Positions 43,377 to 51,707 of a DNA stretch of 64,000 bases are shown in pieces. Within the stretch, counting starts at the first letter, position 1. Every line of letters starts with the position of its first letter. This DNA is from Porticoccus sp002341315 (GTDB lineage Bacteria; Pseudomonadota; Gammaproteobacteria; Pseudomonadales; Porticoccaceae). Made by a program: the position numbers and the translations under genes. The notes below the pieces were generated by a model. The model did not search any database and had not been told where the DNA came from. It saw only the letters and a list, made by a program, of their open reading frames with translations. Location of the stretch: the NCBI RefSeq assembly GCF_047634355.1, contig NZ_JBLIAL010000001.1; one strand, 5' to 3'.

Positions 43377-45350
43377 TCAAACGTTGCCTGCCAGGATATC
43401 CGGCCCGGTCTGGGTAACCCGCTGTCGCCGATATCGCTTGTCCAGCACGGCAATCAACCCGCCAATGGAAATCAGCAGGGCACCCAGCCATATCCACCGG
43501 ACAAAGGGTTTGAAATGCACCCGGATCGCCCAGGCCCCGCCCTCTAACGGCTCCGCCAACGCCACATAAAGGTCACGCCATAGGTTTCCATCTATACCCA
43601 CCTCGGTCATGGTTTGACCACTGGCCAGATAGCGCCGCTTTTCAGGCTTCAATTGATTCACCCATTTTCCATCGCGAGTCACTGTGATCAGTGCCTGGTC
43701 CGCAATATAGTTGGGGCCCTGTACCTTGTGCACCTCAACAAATTCGAACTGGTATCCAGCCATCTCCACCTGATCGCCCGGCACCATCCTCACATCCCGC
43801 TGAATACTGTAAACCGTTGTCACGGCAGCCCCCACCATACAGACCACCACCCCGAGGTGCGCCAGAACCATACCATAGTAACTTCCCTTGAGCCGTACCA
43901 GGCCATGCCATCTCGAACGGGAATGACTGGATTTCTGCCAGAGATCCAGTAATGTCACCGCAAGCACCCAGGTTGCCACGGCCATTGTCACCGCAATAAT
44001 CAGGGAATAACCCGTGTTAAACAGCAGTGGCGAGAATACGCCGGCCAACAGTGAAATCAGCAATGGTGGCGTCAAAAACCGACGCAGGCCGGCAAGACTG
44101 TTCCGCTTCCAGCGCATCACTGGAGCGACTGCCATGAATACCGCCAGAACAAGCATCAGCGGGACAAAAAACAGATTGAAATAGGGCGGTCCCACTGAAA
44201 TTTTGCCCCAGTCAAGCACATCGGCAAACAGAGGATAAAGTGTGCCCAGCAGAATAATGACCATAGCACTGACCAACAGGATATTGTTTCCCAGCAGAAA
44301 CATCTCCCGGGAGACACCGGTAAAATGGGTCACCCCTTTAACCGCAGGCCCCCGCAGGGCGTAAAGCAACAACGAACCACCTACCACCAGCGCCAGGAAC
44401 ATCAGAATAAAGACCCCTCGCTCCGGATCTGCGGCAAACGCGTGCACCGAGGTCAGCACCCCGGAACGGACCAGGAACGTACCGAGCAGACTGAGCGAAA
44501 AGGCAAAAATCGCCAACAACAGCGTCCAGCTGCGAAATACGCCGCGCTTTTCAGTCACGGCAAGACTGTGGATCAGTGCCGTACCCACCAGCCATGGCAT
44601 GAAGGAGGCGTTTTCGACGGGATCCCAGAACCACCATCCGCCCCAACCCAGTTCGTAATAAGCCCACCAGCTACCCAGCGCAATACCGAGTGTCAGAAAT
44701 ACCCAGGCCATATTGGTCCAGGGTCTGGTCCAGCGGGCCCAGGCGGCGTCCAGACGACCGGCGAGCAGTGCCGCCACGGCAAACGAAAAGGCCACCGAAA
44801 AACCCACGTATCCCATATACAGCATCGGTGGATGAACAATCAGTCCGACATCCTGCAACAGTGGATTCAGGTCGGCACCCTCCGTAGGATAAAACGGCAG
44901 GCTGCGCTCAAACGGATTGGAGGTGAACAGCATGAACAGGTAGAAGCCGACACTGATCAATCCCATCACCGCCAGCACCCTTGCCACCAGCTCTTTCGGC
45001 AAAGTCTGACTGAACAGAGCCACTGCAAAACTCCACGCCGCCAGGATTAAGGCCCACAACAACAGGGAGCCCTCATGGGCACCCCACACCGCACTGACCT
45101 TGAAATAATCCGGGAGTAATGAATTGGAGTTGGCAGCGACGTAACGCACGGAAAAATCGTCGTTGAGGAAGAGTGCCACCAGACAGCCAAAACTGAAAGC
45201 CACCATCACGGTCTGGCCAACCACCAGCGGTCTCGCTGAAGCCATCCACAAGCGGTTCCCCAAAGTTGCACCAGCCAAAGGTATCCCGGACTGCAACAAA
45301 GCTAAAATCAGTGCCAGAATGAGCGCGAAGTGACCGTATTCTGCAAGCAT
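43377..45350 (-). CDS. ccmF: Cytochrome c heme lyase CcmF
   Basis: 657 residues, a multi-spanning inner-membrane protein (about 15 helices). The WWD heme-handling motif reads WGGWWFWDPVENASFMPWL, and conserved periplasmic His residues lie near AVWGAHEGSLLLW and IVHPPMLYMGY. It takes heme from CcmE and attaches it to apocytochrome c together with CcmH and CcmI. The ATG at 45350 is 21 bases after the ccmE stop. Confidence 0.97.
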   Translation of the reverse strand: MLAEYGHFALILALILALLQSGIPLAGATLGNRLWMASARPLVVGQTVMVAFSFGCLVALFLNDDFSVRYVAANSNSLLPDYFKVSAVWGAHEGSLLLWALILAAWSFAVALFSQTLPKELVARVLAVMGLISVGFYLFMLFTSNPFERSLPFYPTEGADLNPLLQDVGLIVHPPMLYMGYVGFSVAFSFAVAALLAGRLDAAWARWTRPWTNMAWVFLTLGIALGSWWAYYELGWGGWWFWDPVENASFMPWLVGTALIHSLAVTEKRGVFRSWTLLLAIFAFSLSLLGTFLVRSGVLTSVHAFAADPERGVFILMFLALVVGGSLLLYALRGPAVKGVTHFTGVSREMFLLGNNILLVSAMVIILLGTLYPLFADVLDWGKISVGPPYFNLFFVPLMLVLAVFMAVAPVMRWKRNSLAGLRRFLTPPLLISLLAGVFSPLLFNTGYSLIIAVTMAVATWVLAVTLLDLWQKSSHSRSRWHGLVRLKGSYYGMVLAHLGVVVCMVGAAVTTVYSIQRDVRMVPGDQVEMAGYQFEFVEVHKVQGPNYIADQALITVTRDGKWVNQLKPEKRRYLASGQTMTEVGIDGNLWRDLYVALAEPLEGGAWAIRVHFKPFVRWIWLGALLISIGGLIAVLDKRYRRQRVTQTGPDILAGNV

Positions 45351-45371
45351 ATTAATACCCGGTTTTTCCTG

Positions 45372-45830
45372 TCAGGATTCATCCACCGACTGTTGTGCCC
45401 GTTCGTGGGCTGCATTCATGGCATCTGCCACTTCCGGCGGAGTGTAGTTTTCATCGTGTTTTGCCAGCACTTCAGACGCCATGAAAATGCCCTGTTCATT
45501 CAATTCACCCGTGACCACAGCAGCTTCACCCGCAGCAAACAGATCAGGCAGAATACCGGTATAGTGGACTTCCACCTCGGCTTCACCGTCCGTCACCAAA
45601 AAACGAACAAACAGCGAATCGCGTGCCCGCTCTACACTCCCGTCCACCACCATCCCTCCAGCGCGAATACGGACACCCGGTGGCGCCCCACCGGCAGCAA
45701 TTTCAGAAGGTGGGTAGAACAAATTGATGTTATCCCGCAGGGCATAGGTCATCAGACCCACGGCCAGGGATGCCGCCACTACAATAAAAATGACTAAAAA
45801 CAGTCGCTGTCGACGAATCGGGTGCATCAT
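45372..45830 (-). CDS. ccmE: Heme chaperone CcmE
   Basis: 152 residues: N-terminal membrane anchor, periplasmic OB-fold domain and the heme-binding motif HDENY with covalent heme His125 and Tyr129 (LAKHDENYTPPEV). It shuttles heme from CcmC to CcmF. Two ATGs are adjacent at 45830 and 45827. Normal length; fits its place between ccmD and ccmF. Confidence 0.96.
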   Translation of the reverse strand: MMHPIRRQRLFLVIFIVVAASLAVGLMTYALRDNINLFYPPSEIAAGGAPPGVRIRAGGMVVDGSVERARDSLFVRFLVTDGEAEVEVHYTGILPDLFAAGEAAVVTGELNEQGIFMASEVLAKHDENYTPPEVADAMNAAHERAQQSVDES

Positions 45831-45864
45831 AATCTAACTCTGGTTGTTACAAGCACGTTCGGGG

Positions 45865-46077
45865 TCACTCTTTACCGGCCTCGCCGGCACTGTGGTGCCT
45901 GGCGGTTTCACGACGCAGCTCCCGGGTAACAGTCTGCCGCACTCGCGACTGCCGGAACAGTGGACCAGCTACAAGCCAGACCATCACAAGGATGGCTATC
46001 AGGTAGGCAGACCATACATAGCCACCGTGCCCGTCCATCTGCAAAAAATGCTGAAAACTGTCAAAACGGAATATCAA
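45865..46077 (-). CDS. ccmD: Heme exporter protein CcmD (TTG start)
   Basis: A small one-helix membrane protein, 70 residues, that helps release holo-CcmE from CcmABC. FDSFQHFLQMDGHGGYVWSAYLIAILVMVWLVAGP is the typical CcmD pattern. No ATG precedes it: the first ATG (46038) falls after the conserved FDSFQHFL, so a TTG at 46077 with GAGGTGA upstream is the best start. It begins 6 bases after the ccmC stop. Confidence 0.88.
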   Translation of the reverse strand: MIFRFDSFQHFLQMDGHGGYVWSAYLIAILVMVWLVAGPLFRQSRVRQTVTRELRRETARHHSAGEAGKE

Positions 46078-46083
46078 CGTCCA

Positions 46084-46827
46084 TCACCTCTGATTTTGCA
46101 ACACAACATCCTTTACCCAACTGGACCGACGCTCGCGATGCAGAATTTCCGAGCGGGTATTGAGAATCAGCACCAACGCATAAAAACAATAAAAGCCTAC
46201 TATCATCACCAACAGCGGATGGAACATATCGGGGTGCATGGTCGGCGCTTCCGTAAATTTGATGGTCGCGGGTTGATGCAGTGTGTACCACCAGTCAACG
46301 GATTTATAAATAATCGGAATATTCACCATCCCCACCAGTGACAATACCGCACTCGCCTTGTTCGCGGCATCGACACTAGTGTAGGAGTGCTGCAGAGCCA
46401 TCACCCCCATGTATAAAAACAACAATACCAGCATGGAGGTAATTCGAGCATCCCAAACCCAGTAGGTTCCCCAGGTGGGTTTTCCCCAAATAGCTCCGGT
46501 AACCAGCGCGACAAAGGTGAGGGCCGCACCAAGAGGCGCCGCCGATTTCATCACCATATCCGCCAGCTTCATCTTCCAGATCAAACCCACGGCACCAGCA
46601 ATCGCCATCACGTAGTAACCGGCCAGTGCCAGGAAAGAGGCCGGCACATGAATATAAATAATCCGGAAACTGTTCCCCTGCTTCGCATCCCGTGGTGCAA
46701 AACCTAACCCCCACACCAATCCAACCAGCAGCAACACAAAGGTAATACCCGCCAGCCAGGGAAGCCACTTGCCACTGGTCTGATAAAACCAGCGGGGTGA
46801 GCCCAAACGATGAAACCATTGCCACAT
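46084..46827 (-). CDS. ccmC: Heme exporter protein CcmC
   Basis: 247 residues, six membrane helices, with the tryptophan-rich heme motif WGTYWVWDARITSMLVLLFLY and flanking conserved His residues (IYIHVPASF, LHQPATIKF). It loads heme on CcmE. The ATG at 46827 (MWQWFHRLGSPRWFY) is the true start; the open frame continues upstream through ccmB in another frame and that part is not real. It lies 44 bases after the ccmB stop. Confidence 0.95.
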   Translation of the reverse strand: MWQWFHRLGSPRWFYQTSGKWLPWLAGITFVLLLVGLVWGLGFAPRDAKQGNSFRIIYIHVPASFLALAGYYVMAIAGAVGLIWKMKLADMVMKSAAPLGAALTFVALVTGAIWGKPTWGTYWVWDARITSMLVLLFLYMGVMALQHSYTSVDAANKASAVLSLVGMVNIPIIYKSVDWWYTLHQPATIKFTEAPTMHPDMFHPLLVMIVGFYCFYALVLILNTRSEILHRERRSSWVKDVVLQNQR

Positions 46828-46871
46828 AGTATATTTAAACCTTATTTTTGATCGGGCCACCGACCAAATAG

Positions 46872-47543
46872 TCAACCGTGCATACTGACCCGCAGGGCAC
46901 CAGCCGTGGCAAACGGTGCAACCAGCAGCGAAAATGCCAGCAATGCACCCATGACCGCCAACGGCCCCTGTACCGAAAACCCATCTACAGATCGCTGAAC
47001 AGCGCTGGCACCGAAGATAAGCACTGGCATATACAACGGCATCACAATCAGTGATAGCAACAATCCGCCTTTGCGCAGAGCTACTGTCAGTCCGGCACCT
47101 ATCGCACCCAGTAAACTCAGCACTGCAGTGCCCATCAGCAAGCCCAGCACCAATGGTAGATATCCCGCTGCGGGAAGAGACAACATCATACCTAAAACCG
47201 GTGCCAGCAGGGTCAATGGCAGACCGGTTATCAACCAATGAGCCAAAATTTTTGCCAATACCATTAAATAGAGGGGCTGCGGGGAAATGACCAACTGTTC
47301 CAGTGTGCCATCGCGATAATCACTGTGAAACAACCCCTCAACTGACAGCAGCGATGCCAGCAGCGCCATGACCCACAAAATACCGGGTGCGATTTCTGCC
47401 AGACGGCTGGCCTCAGGCGTCAACCCGAGGGGAACAAGCGTCACAACAATGAAGAAAAAGATGACCGGATTCGCTATCTCACCCCGATTGCGGAATGCCA
47501 ACAGCAAATCGCGGCGCAATATCGCGGCAAAACCATAGCCCAT
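46872..47543 (-). CDS. ccmB: Heme exporter protein CcmB
   Basis: 223 residues, the six-helix membrane subunit of the CcmAB ABC transporter. LRRDLLLAFRNRGEIANPVIFFFIVVTLVPLGL is the characteristic N-terminus, with DYRDGTLEQLVISPQPL later on. CcmAB releases holo-CcmE using ATP. The ATG at 47543 has GGAGG upstream and lies 2 bases after the ccmA stop; a TTG two codons earlier is less likely. Confidence 0.94.
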   Translation of the reverse strand: MGYGFAAILRRDLLLAFRNRGEIANPVIFFFIVVTLVPLGLTPEASRLAEIAPGILWVMALLASLLSVEGLFHSDYRDGTLEQLVISPQPLYLMVLAKILAHWLITGLPLTLLAPVLGMMLSLPAAGYLPLVLGLLMGTAVLSLLGAIGAGLTVALRKGGLLLSLIVMPLYMPVLIFGASAVQRSVDGFSVQGPLAVMGALLAFSLLVAPFATAGALRVSMHG

Positions 47544-47545
47544 AC

Positions 47546-48208
47546 TCAAACGACCTCCGCCGAGGCCACCAGGGGAAAACGGCGCACGTTGGCAATACCC
47601 AGATCCTGATGTGTGGAGAGGACTGCCATACCACCGCGCCGGGCATGTGTAATCAGGAGTGCCTCGAGGTCGGCAACCCCCTGTTTGTCAATCGCGGTAA
47701 ACGGCTCATCAAGTATCCAGAGGGGTGCTTCTGTCACCAACAAACGGGCCAGTACGGCCCGCCGCTGTTGGCCGGCAGACAGCGCATAACAGGGGATGTC
47801 CTCATAACCGCACAAACCCAGCGAGCCAAGGATTTCTTCATTTTTCAGGGGACTGTGATCCCGATGAATCCGGCGCCACCAGACCAGGTTTTCAGTTGGT
47901 GACAGTGATTGTTTCAGACCAGGCAAGTGACCAAGAAACATTATGTTCTGCAAATACAACTGGCGATGGCGAGCCACATCACTGCCCTGCCAAAGCAGCT
48001 TGCCGGCAGTGGGCATCAAGGCAGTTGAAAGAATTCGCAGCAATGTGGTCTTGCCGACCCCATTAGGCCCTTCTATTTGTAGAACGTCTCCAGACTCCAG
48101 CGACAGACATATCCCGGAGAACAACAGGGAGTCGTCCCGTTCAAAAGCAATCGAGTCCAGTATCAGTTGTGGAGTTTGAGGCAACAGAAAGCGTCCAGCC
48201 AGAAGCAC
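47546..48208 (-). CDS. ccmA: Heme exporter ATP-binding protein CcmA
   Basis: An ABC ATPase of about 220 residues. Walker A GPNGVGKTTLLRIL, signature LSAGQQRRAVLARLL, Walker B PLWILDEPFTAID, H-loop STHQDL. The signature has SAGQ, typical of CcmA. No ATG is in frame at the N-terminus; the start is a GTG at 48208 or a TTG at 48184. A CATAAT box only 8 bases upstream of the GTG hints at a nearly leaderless transcript, but the -35 is poor. First gene of ccmABCDEFG-CMD-ccmHI. Confidence 0.93.
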   Translation of the reverse strand: MLLAGRFLLPQTPQLILDSIAFERDDSLLFSGICLSLESGDVLQIEGPNGVGKTTLLRILSTALMPTAGKLLWQGSDVARHRQLYLQNIMFLGHLPGLKQSLSPTENLVWWRRIHRDHSPLKNEEILGSLGLCGYEDIPCYALSAGQQRRAVLARLLVTEAPLWILDEPFTAIDKQGVADLEALLITHARRGGMAVLSTHQDLGIANVRRFPLVASAEVV

Positions 48209-48286
48209 AGACGATATTATGCCAAAACTCAGGGTGGTGAGGGAAAAAGTTACCCGTCATCAAGAAAAAACCGTGCGTGACTGCTG

Positions 48287-48475
48287 TCAGTCGAGATCGT
48301 AATCGTAATCACGTATCAATTTTTGCAGCCTACGCTCTTCAAGGCGATCTTCGAGACGCCTTCTGGCCTCTGAATTGACTATTTTCACGACGACCTCAGC
48401 CGCTTCAGTTTCCTGACCGGCATCGTCTCCCTCACCATCGAAATCATCATCTTGTAAAGCTTCTTCGCCACTCAT
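48287..48475 (-). CDS. Small acidic protein, PA3496-like
   Basis: 62 residues. An acidic N-terminal half (EEALQDDDFDGEGDDAGQETEAAE) is followed by a charged helix with RRRLEDRLEERRLQKLIRDYDYDLD. The C-terminal pattern recalls the small Pseudomonas PA3496-type family, described as a putative envelope-integrity protein; that link is from memory. ATG at 48475 with a clear AGGAG 7 bases away. It lies between the arsenosugar-type genes and ccmA and probably has its own promoter. Confidence 0.7.
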   Translation of the reverse strand: MSGEEALQDDDFDGEGDDAGQETEAAEVVVKIVNSEARRRLEDRLEERRLQKLIRDYDYDLD

Positions 48476-48497
48476 ATCGAAACTCCTGGATCCCGAT

Positions 48498-48523
48498 AAA
48501 ACGACCCCTGCGGGACGGGGGTC
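48498..48523 (-). terminator. Likely terminator of the arsS-glycosyltransferase operon
   Basis: On the minus strand GACCCC, 9 bases, then GGGGTC and GTTTTA. The stem is a strong 6-bp G/C hairpin and the T-run is short. It lies about 70 bases after the glycosyltransferase stop and before the small acidic gene. Confidence 0.5.
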
Positions 48524-48593
48524 AAGCACCACTGATTTTGCGCAAAAATAGGCGCAAAACAGAAACTGGTCAAGAAAAATAATTCTTTTAATA

Positions 48594-49241
48594 TCAATAA
48601 GTTAAATATTTCTTAAAAAATAATTCCCGCTCAACGCTACTTACTAGATAGTGCAGATCTTCATTTCGGTCAATATCGACCAGTGTGTCCAGCTCAAGCC
48701 ACTGCAAACAGTTCGCCATCAAACGCTGCCGCGTCACCTCCATAACCCTCCCGGTTCCCCATGGCACGTCTTCAAAAATACCCGGACAAGGTCGATTGAG
48801 CCCCACCAGCACATAACCGCCATCACGGGCCGGACCCAATACAGCGGGGACTGTCTGCAACGCCTTGAGCGCAGCCGCAATATAATTACCATCAATCCCC
48901 GGGCAATCGCTGCCGATCAACAACACGTTGCGGTAATGCGGCAGTCGATCAGCAAAAGCATGGGACATGCGCTGGCCAAGATCGGCGCCCTCCTGCAGGC
49001 GAAATGGCACTCTCGCAGGAGTCAGGAGAGCATCGAAAAAAGCGTGATTACGGTCAGACCAGACTTCGCTGTCGACCTGCCCCACTAGCAGATGACGACT
49101 GAATACCCAACTGACCAGCGCACGATGAAGTGCCACACAACCTGCCTTTCCCAGAGTGGGCTCCAAACGGGTTTTCACAGCACCCAATAGTGGAGCCTTG
49201 GCAAACTGTATCAAGCAGTTATCGGAGGATCGGGGCATCAT
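48594..49241 (-). CDS. TIGR04282-family arsenosugar-type glycosyltransferase
   Basis: 215 residues with a GT-A nucleotide-binding fold: IQFAKAPLLGAVKTRLEP, QEGADLGQRMSHAFAD, VLLIGSDCPGIDG (the DxD-like region) and LGPARDGGYVLVGLNRP. This is the TIGR04282 family, named for its association with ArsS. Its predicted role is adding a sugar in arsenosugar synthesis. The ATG at 49241 overlaps the upstream TGA. It is the last gene of the arsS operon. Confidence 0.87.
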   Translation of the reverse strand: MMPRSSDNCLIQFAKAPLLGAVKTRLEPTLGKAGCVALHRALVSWVFSRHLLVGQVDSEVWSDRNHAFFDALLTPARVPFRLQEGADLGQRMSHAFADRLPHYRNVLLIGSDCPGIDGNYIAAALKALQTVPAVLGPARDGGYVLVGLNRPCPGIFEDVPWGTGRVMEVTRQRLMANCLQWLELDTLVDIDRNEDLHYLVSSVERELFFKKYLTY

Positions 49242-49912
49242 TCAGGATAATACTGCCTGGCCAGACGTGCCGGGGACACACCCAGAAAAAACGCCAATCG
49301 CAACCACCACATCTGCAGCACGGTGTTCACAATCCCGCGCTGCCGCCAGCGACGAACAGAAGTCTCAACAGGGGAAGGCAGCACCCTGGGTGGGCAGAGG
49401 GCCTTCAGGCGCCGACAGATTTCCACATCTTCCATCAGCGGGATAGCGGAAAAACCACCAATCTGATTAAACATATCGCGGCGTATAAACAGCGCCTGAT
49501 CGCCAGTGCCGATACCGGAGAGTCGGGCCCGATAACTCATCGCGCGCTCAATCACCCGAAAAGCCCAACCGGCTCCACTGAGCTTGACCGGGAAAAACCC
49601 CCAAATACTGTCCGACAACCAATGGCTGGAAAACCCGACAGGCAATCGCGTATCACTGTGCAGAAACAGCAGATAATTGCCGCGGGCCTCTGCCGCCCCG
49701 GCGTTCATCTGCAGACTGCGGCCGCGGGGGCTGCTGATAACGAGATCAGCCTGAACAGTGGCCCGCTCCACCGAATCATCCGTGCTTCCGCCATCCACCA
49801 CGATCAGCTCCGCTTCTGTCTGGCGAAGCCCTTGCAAACACTGAAGACAGGACGTTAGCTCAGCACCCTCATTGAGCACCGGAATAACTATACTGAGCGG
49901 CAAACTGGCCAT
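49238..49912 (-). CDS. TIGR04283-family glycosyltransferase (GT2)
   Basis: 224 residues with a classical GT2 fold: LSIVIPVLNEGAEL, LIVVDGGSTDDSVERA, SSPRGRSLQMNAGAAEARGNYLLFLHSDT (HSDT as DxD motif), and GTGDQALFIRRDMFNQIGGFSAIPLMEDVEICRRL. TIGR04283 proteins accompany TIGR04282 and ArsS. A C-terminal hydrophobic stretch (LQMWWLRLAFFLGV) may touch the membrane. The ATG shares an A with the arsS stop, and the end overlaps the next gene. Confidence 0.88.
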   Translation of the reverse strand: MASLPLSIVIPVLNEGAELTSCLQCLQGLRQTEAELIVVDGGSTDDSVERATVQADLVISSPRGRSLQMNAGAAEARGNYLLFLHSDTRLPVGFSSHWLSDSIWGFFPVKLSGAGWAFRVIERAMSYRARLSGIGTGDQALFIRRDMFNQIGGFSAIPLMEDVEICRRLKALCPPRVLPSPVETSVRRWRQRGIVNTVLQMWWLRLAFFLGVSPARLARQYYPE

Positions 49913-50886
49913 TAATCCAGCGCACCGCCACAGCTACTGCCACTGCCCGCGGTACAGCCGTAGCAGTGGTCACCAATCGCAATCGGTCGTCCGGACAGAT
50001 CATTCTGCAATAGTTCGCGCAAATGTGGTCGACGGTCTGAGGCAATGTGTTCGCTCGGGGCAGACATGGGCAGCTCAAGCATCTGGTTGAAATCACAATC
50101 GTAGAGATAGCCCAGCCAGTCCACACTGACTGTATCGCGGCACATGACCGTTTCCAGATGCTCGCGGTGATAATGGTCCTTCAGCAATTGCATATAGGGT
50201 TCGTAATTGCCCTGGGCCAGCAACGTGGCACCGAAGCGACTGATCGGCATATTGGTGATAGTGAAAAGCTGATTGAACACAATGCCATAATCTTCCAACA
50301 AACGGGTTTTGTATTCCTGTTCGAGCTGCTGCTGCGGGGGCGGAAGAAATGCGCCGTTGGGGTTGTAGACCAGATTTAAAGCGAGGTCTGGATCTCGTCC
50401 GTAACCCAGCGCATTCAGCTTTTGCAGCGCCTCAATACTTTGCTGAAAAACGCCCTTGCCGCGCTGCTCGGCAACATTCTGCTCCGTGTAGCAGGGCAGC
50501 GATGCGACTACTGTTACACCCTGAGCTGCGAGGAACTCCGCCAGATCGGCCTGATCTCGTTCAAGAAGGATGGTCAGATTACACCGATCAATGACGGTAA
50601 CACCCTGCTTGACCGCCGCTGCCACCAGATGGCGAAAATGGGGGTTCATCTCCGGCGCTCCACCGGTCAGGTCGAGCGTAGCAATCTGTCGTTCATGCAA
50701 TACCCGCAACACCAGCTGGACGGTATCCCAATCCATCAGTTCGGTGCGGTTTGGCCCCGCGTTGACATGGCAGTGGCTGCAGCTCTGATTGCAGAGATAA
50801 CCCAGGTTCACCTGAAGCGTCGACAATCCTTTTCTCTGCAGCTCGGGGAAATCGGTAGTGAGCAGAAACGGCCGGGTATCTCTCAT
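49912..50886 (-). CDS. arsS: Arsenosugar biosynthesis radical SAM protein ArsS
   Basis: 324 residues. The radical SAM cluster motif is CNQSCSHCHV, then LDLTGGAPEMNPHFRHLV. The C-terminus has the family's Cys-rich end CYGCTAGSGSSCGGA, with Cys where some relatives carry selenocysteine. The family transfers 5'-deoxyadenosyl to dimethylarsenite, giving a precursor of arsenosugars. arsM, which makes dimethylarsenite, is not in the window. ATG at 50886 with AGGATA upstream; the longer upstream frame is rejected. Two related palindromes lie upstream (separate entries). Confidence 0.92.
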   Translation of the reverse strand: MRDTRPFLLTTDFPELQRKGLSTLQVNLGYLCNQSCSHCHVNAGPNRTELMDWDTVQLVLRVLHERQIATLDLTGGAPEMNPHFRHLVAAAVKQGVTVIDRCNLTILLERDQADLAEFLAAQGVTVVASLPCYTEQNVAEQRGKGVFQQSIEALQKLNALGYGRDPDLALNLVYNPNGAFLPPPQQQLEQEYKTRLLEDYGIVFNQLFTITNMPISRFGATLLAQGNYEPYMQLLKDHYHREHLETVMCRDTVSVDWLGYLYDCDFNQMLELPMSAPSEHIASDRRPHLRELLQNDLSGRPIAIGDHCYGCTAGSGSSCGGALD

Positions 50887-50897
50887 TGTATTATCCT

Positions 50898-50909
50898 GCG
50901 AATATTCGC
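50898..50909. promoter_or_regulatory. Palindrome upstream of arsS (site 1)
   Basis: GCGAATATTCGC, a perfect 12-bp palindrome 12 bases before the arsS ATG. It shares the AATATT core with site 2 at 50955-50967. Likely regulator sites for the divergent arsS/sirtuin region; the regulator is unknown. Confidence 0.45.
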
Positions 50910-50954
50910 CTGCTTTGTGACCCTTGCGGGCTTGTACAGAACCAGGGTCGGGAT

Positions 50955-50973
50955 GGCAATATTTGCCTGTCAA
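50955..50973. promoter_or_regulatory. Palindrome with adjacent -35 box (site 2)
   Basis: GGCAATATTTGCC at 50955-50967 (5-bp arms, 3-base centre) directly follows a perfect minus-strand -35 TTGACA (50973-50968). No good -10 lies 16-18 bases on, so the promoter may need an activator or may start elsewhere. Confidence 0.4.
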
Positions 50974-50999
50974 ACTGAAAAAATTGGAATAAATGCCCT

Positions 51000-51707
51000 A
51001 TGTCCACCAAAACCTGTCAATCCATCGTTGTTTTAACCGGTGCCGGAATCTCCGCTGAATCCGGCATACAGACCTTCCGAACCAGCGATGGGCTCTGGGA
51101 AAATCACCGGGTAGAGGATGTTGCCTCACCCGAGGGCTTTGCCCGTGATCCAGCCACAGTACACCAGTTCTACAATGAACGCAGACGGCAACTGCTGGAT
51201 CCCGGTATCGCCCCCAACCCGGCCCATCTCGCACTGGCTGAATTTGAACAACGCTGTTCCGGCAGCTTCACACTGGTCACACAGAATATCGATAACCTTC
51301 ATGAACGGGCTGGTAGCAGCCATGTTCTGCATATGCATGGTGAGTTATTGAAAACCCGTTGCAGTGCCACCGGAAATATTTTTGACTGCCATCAGAATAC
51401 TGCGTCATCAATACCCTGCCCATGCTGTGACAAAATGGCCACTCTCCGTCCCCACGTGGTCTGGTTTGGTGAAATGCCGCTTTTTATGGATGAAATCCAC
51501 CAGGCTTTACACCAGTGCGATTTGTTTATTGCCATTGGTACCTCAGGTCATGTCTATCCGGCTGCCGGGTTCTTTGCCGTCGCCAAAGCTGCCGGGGCAC
51601 AGACGGTTGAACTCAACCTGGAGATCTCAACCAACGGTTCGCAGTTTGACGAATGCCATCAGGGGCCGGCCTCGATATTGGTCCCCGACTACTTTCGATC
51701 ACTGTAA
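51000..51707 (+). CDS. cobB: Sirtuin NAD-dependent deacylase (CobB type)
   Basis: A Sir2-family protein of 235 residues. NAD-binding GAGISAESGIQTFRT, TQNIDNLHERAG, catalytic His in HMHGELLK, a zinc site with CSATGNIFDC and CPCC, and VVWFGEMP. The segment FYNERRR carries the YxxR pair that in class III sirtuins binds succinyl or malonyl lysine, so it may remove acyl groups larger than acetyl. Its 3' end overlaps the convergent gene by 19 bases. Confidence 0.92.
   Translation: MSTKTCQSIVVLTGAGISAESGIQTFRTSDGLWENHRVEDVASPEGFARDPATVHQFYNERRRQLLDPGIAPNPAHLALAEFEQRCSGSFTLVTQNIDNLHERAGSSHVLHMHGELLKTRCSATGNIFDCHQNTASSIPCPCCDKMATLRPHVVWFGEMPLFMDEIHQALHQCDLFIAIGTSGHVYPAAGFFAVAKAAGAQTVELNLEISTNGSQFDECHQGPASILVPDYFRSL

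Noticed and set aside
46828..47238. N-terminal extension of the ccmC frame by 137 codons
   Set aside because: It runs through ccmB in another frame and has no family similarity; MWQWF at 46827 is the natural start.
48209..48300. Terminator at the end of the small acidic gene (GACTG/CAGTC with a T-run)
   Set aside because: The stem is only 5 bp and the T-run starts 9 bases after it, so it is too weak to call.
49238..50886. Possible selenoprotein form of ArsS
   Set aside because: The C-terminal position that is selenocysteine in some relatives is an ordinary Cys codon here, and the frame has no internal TGA.
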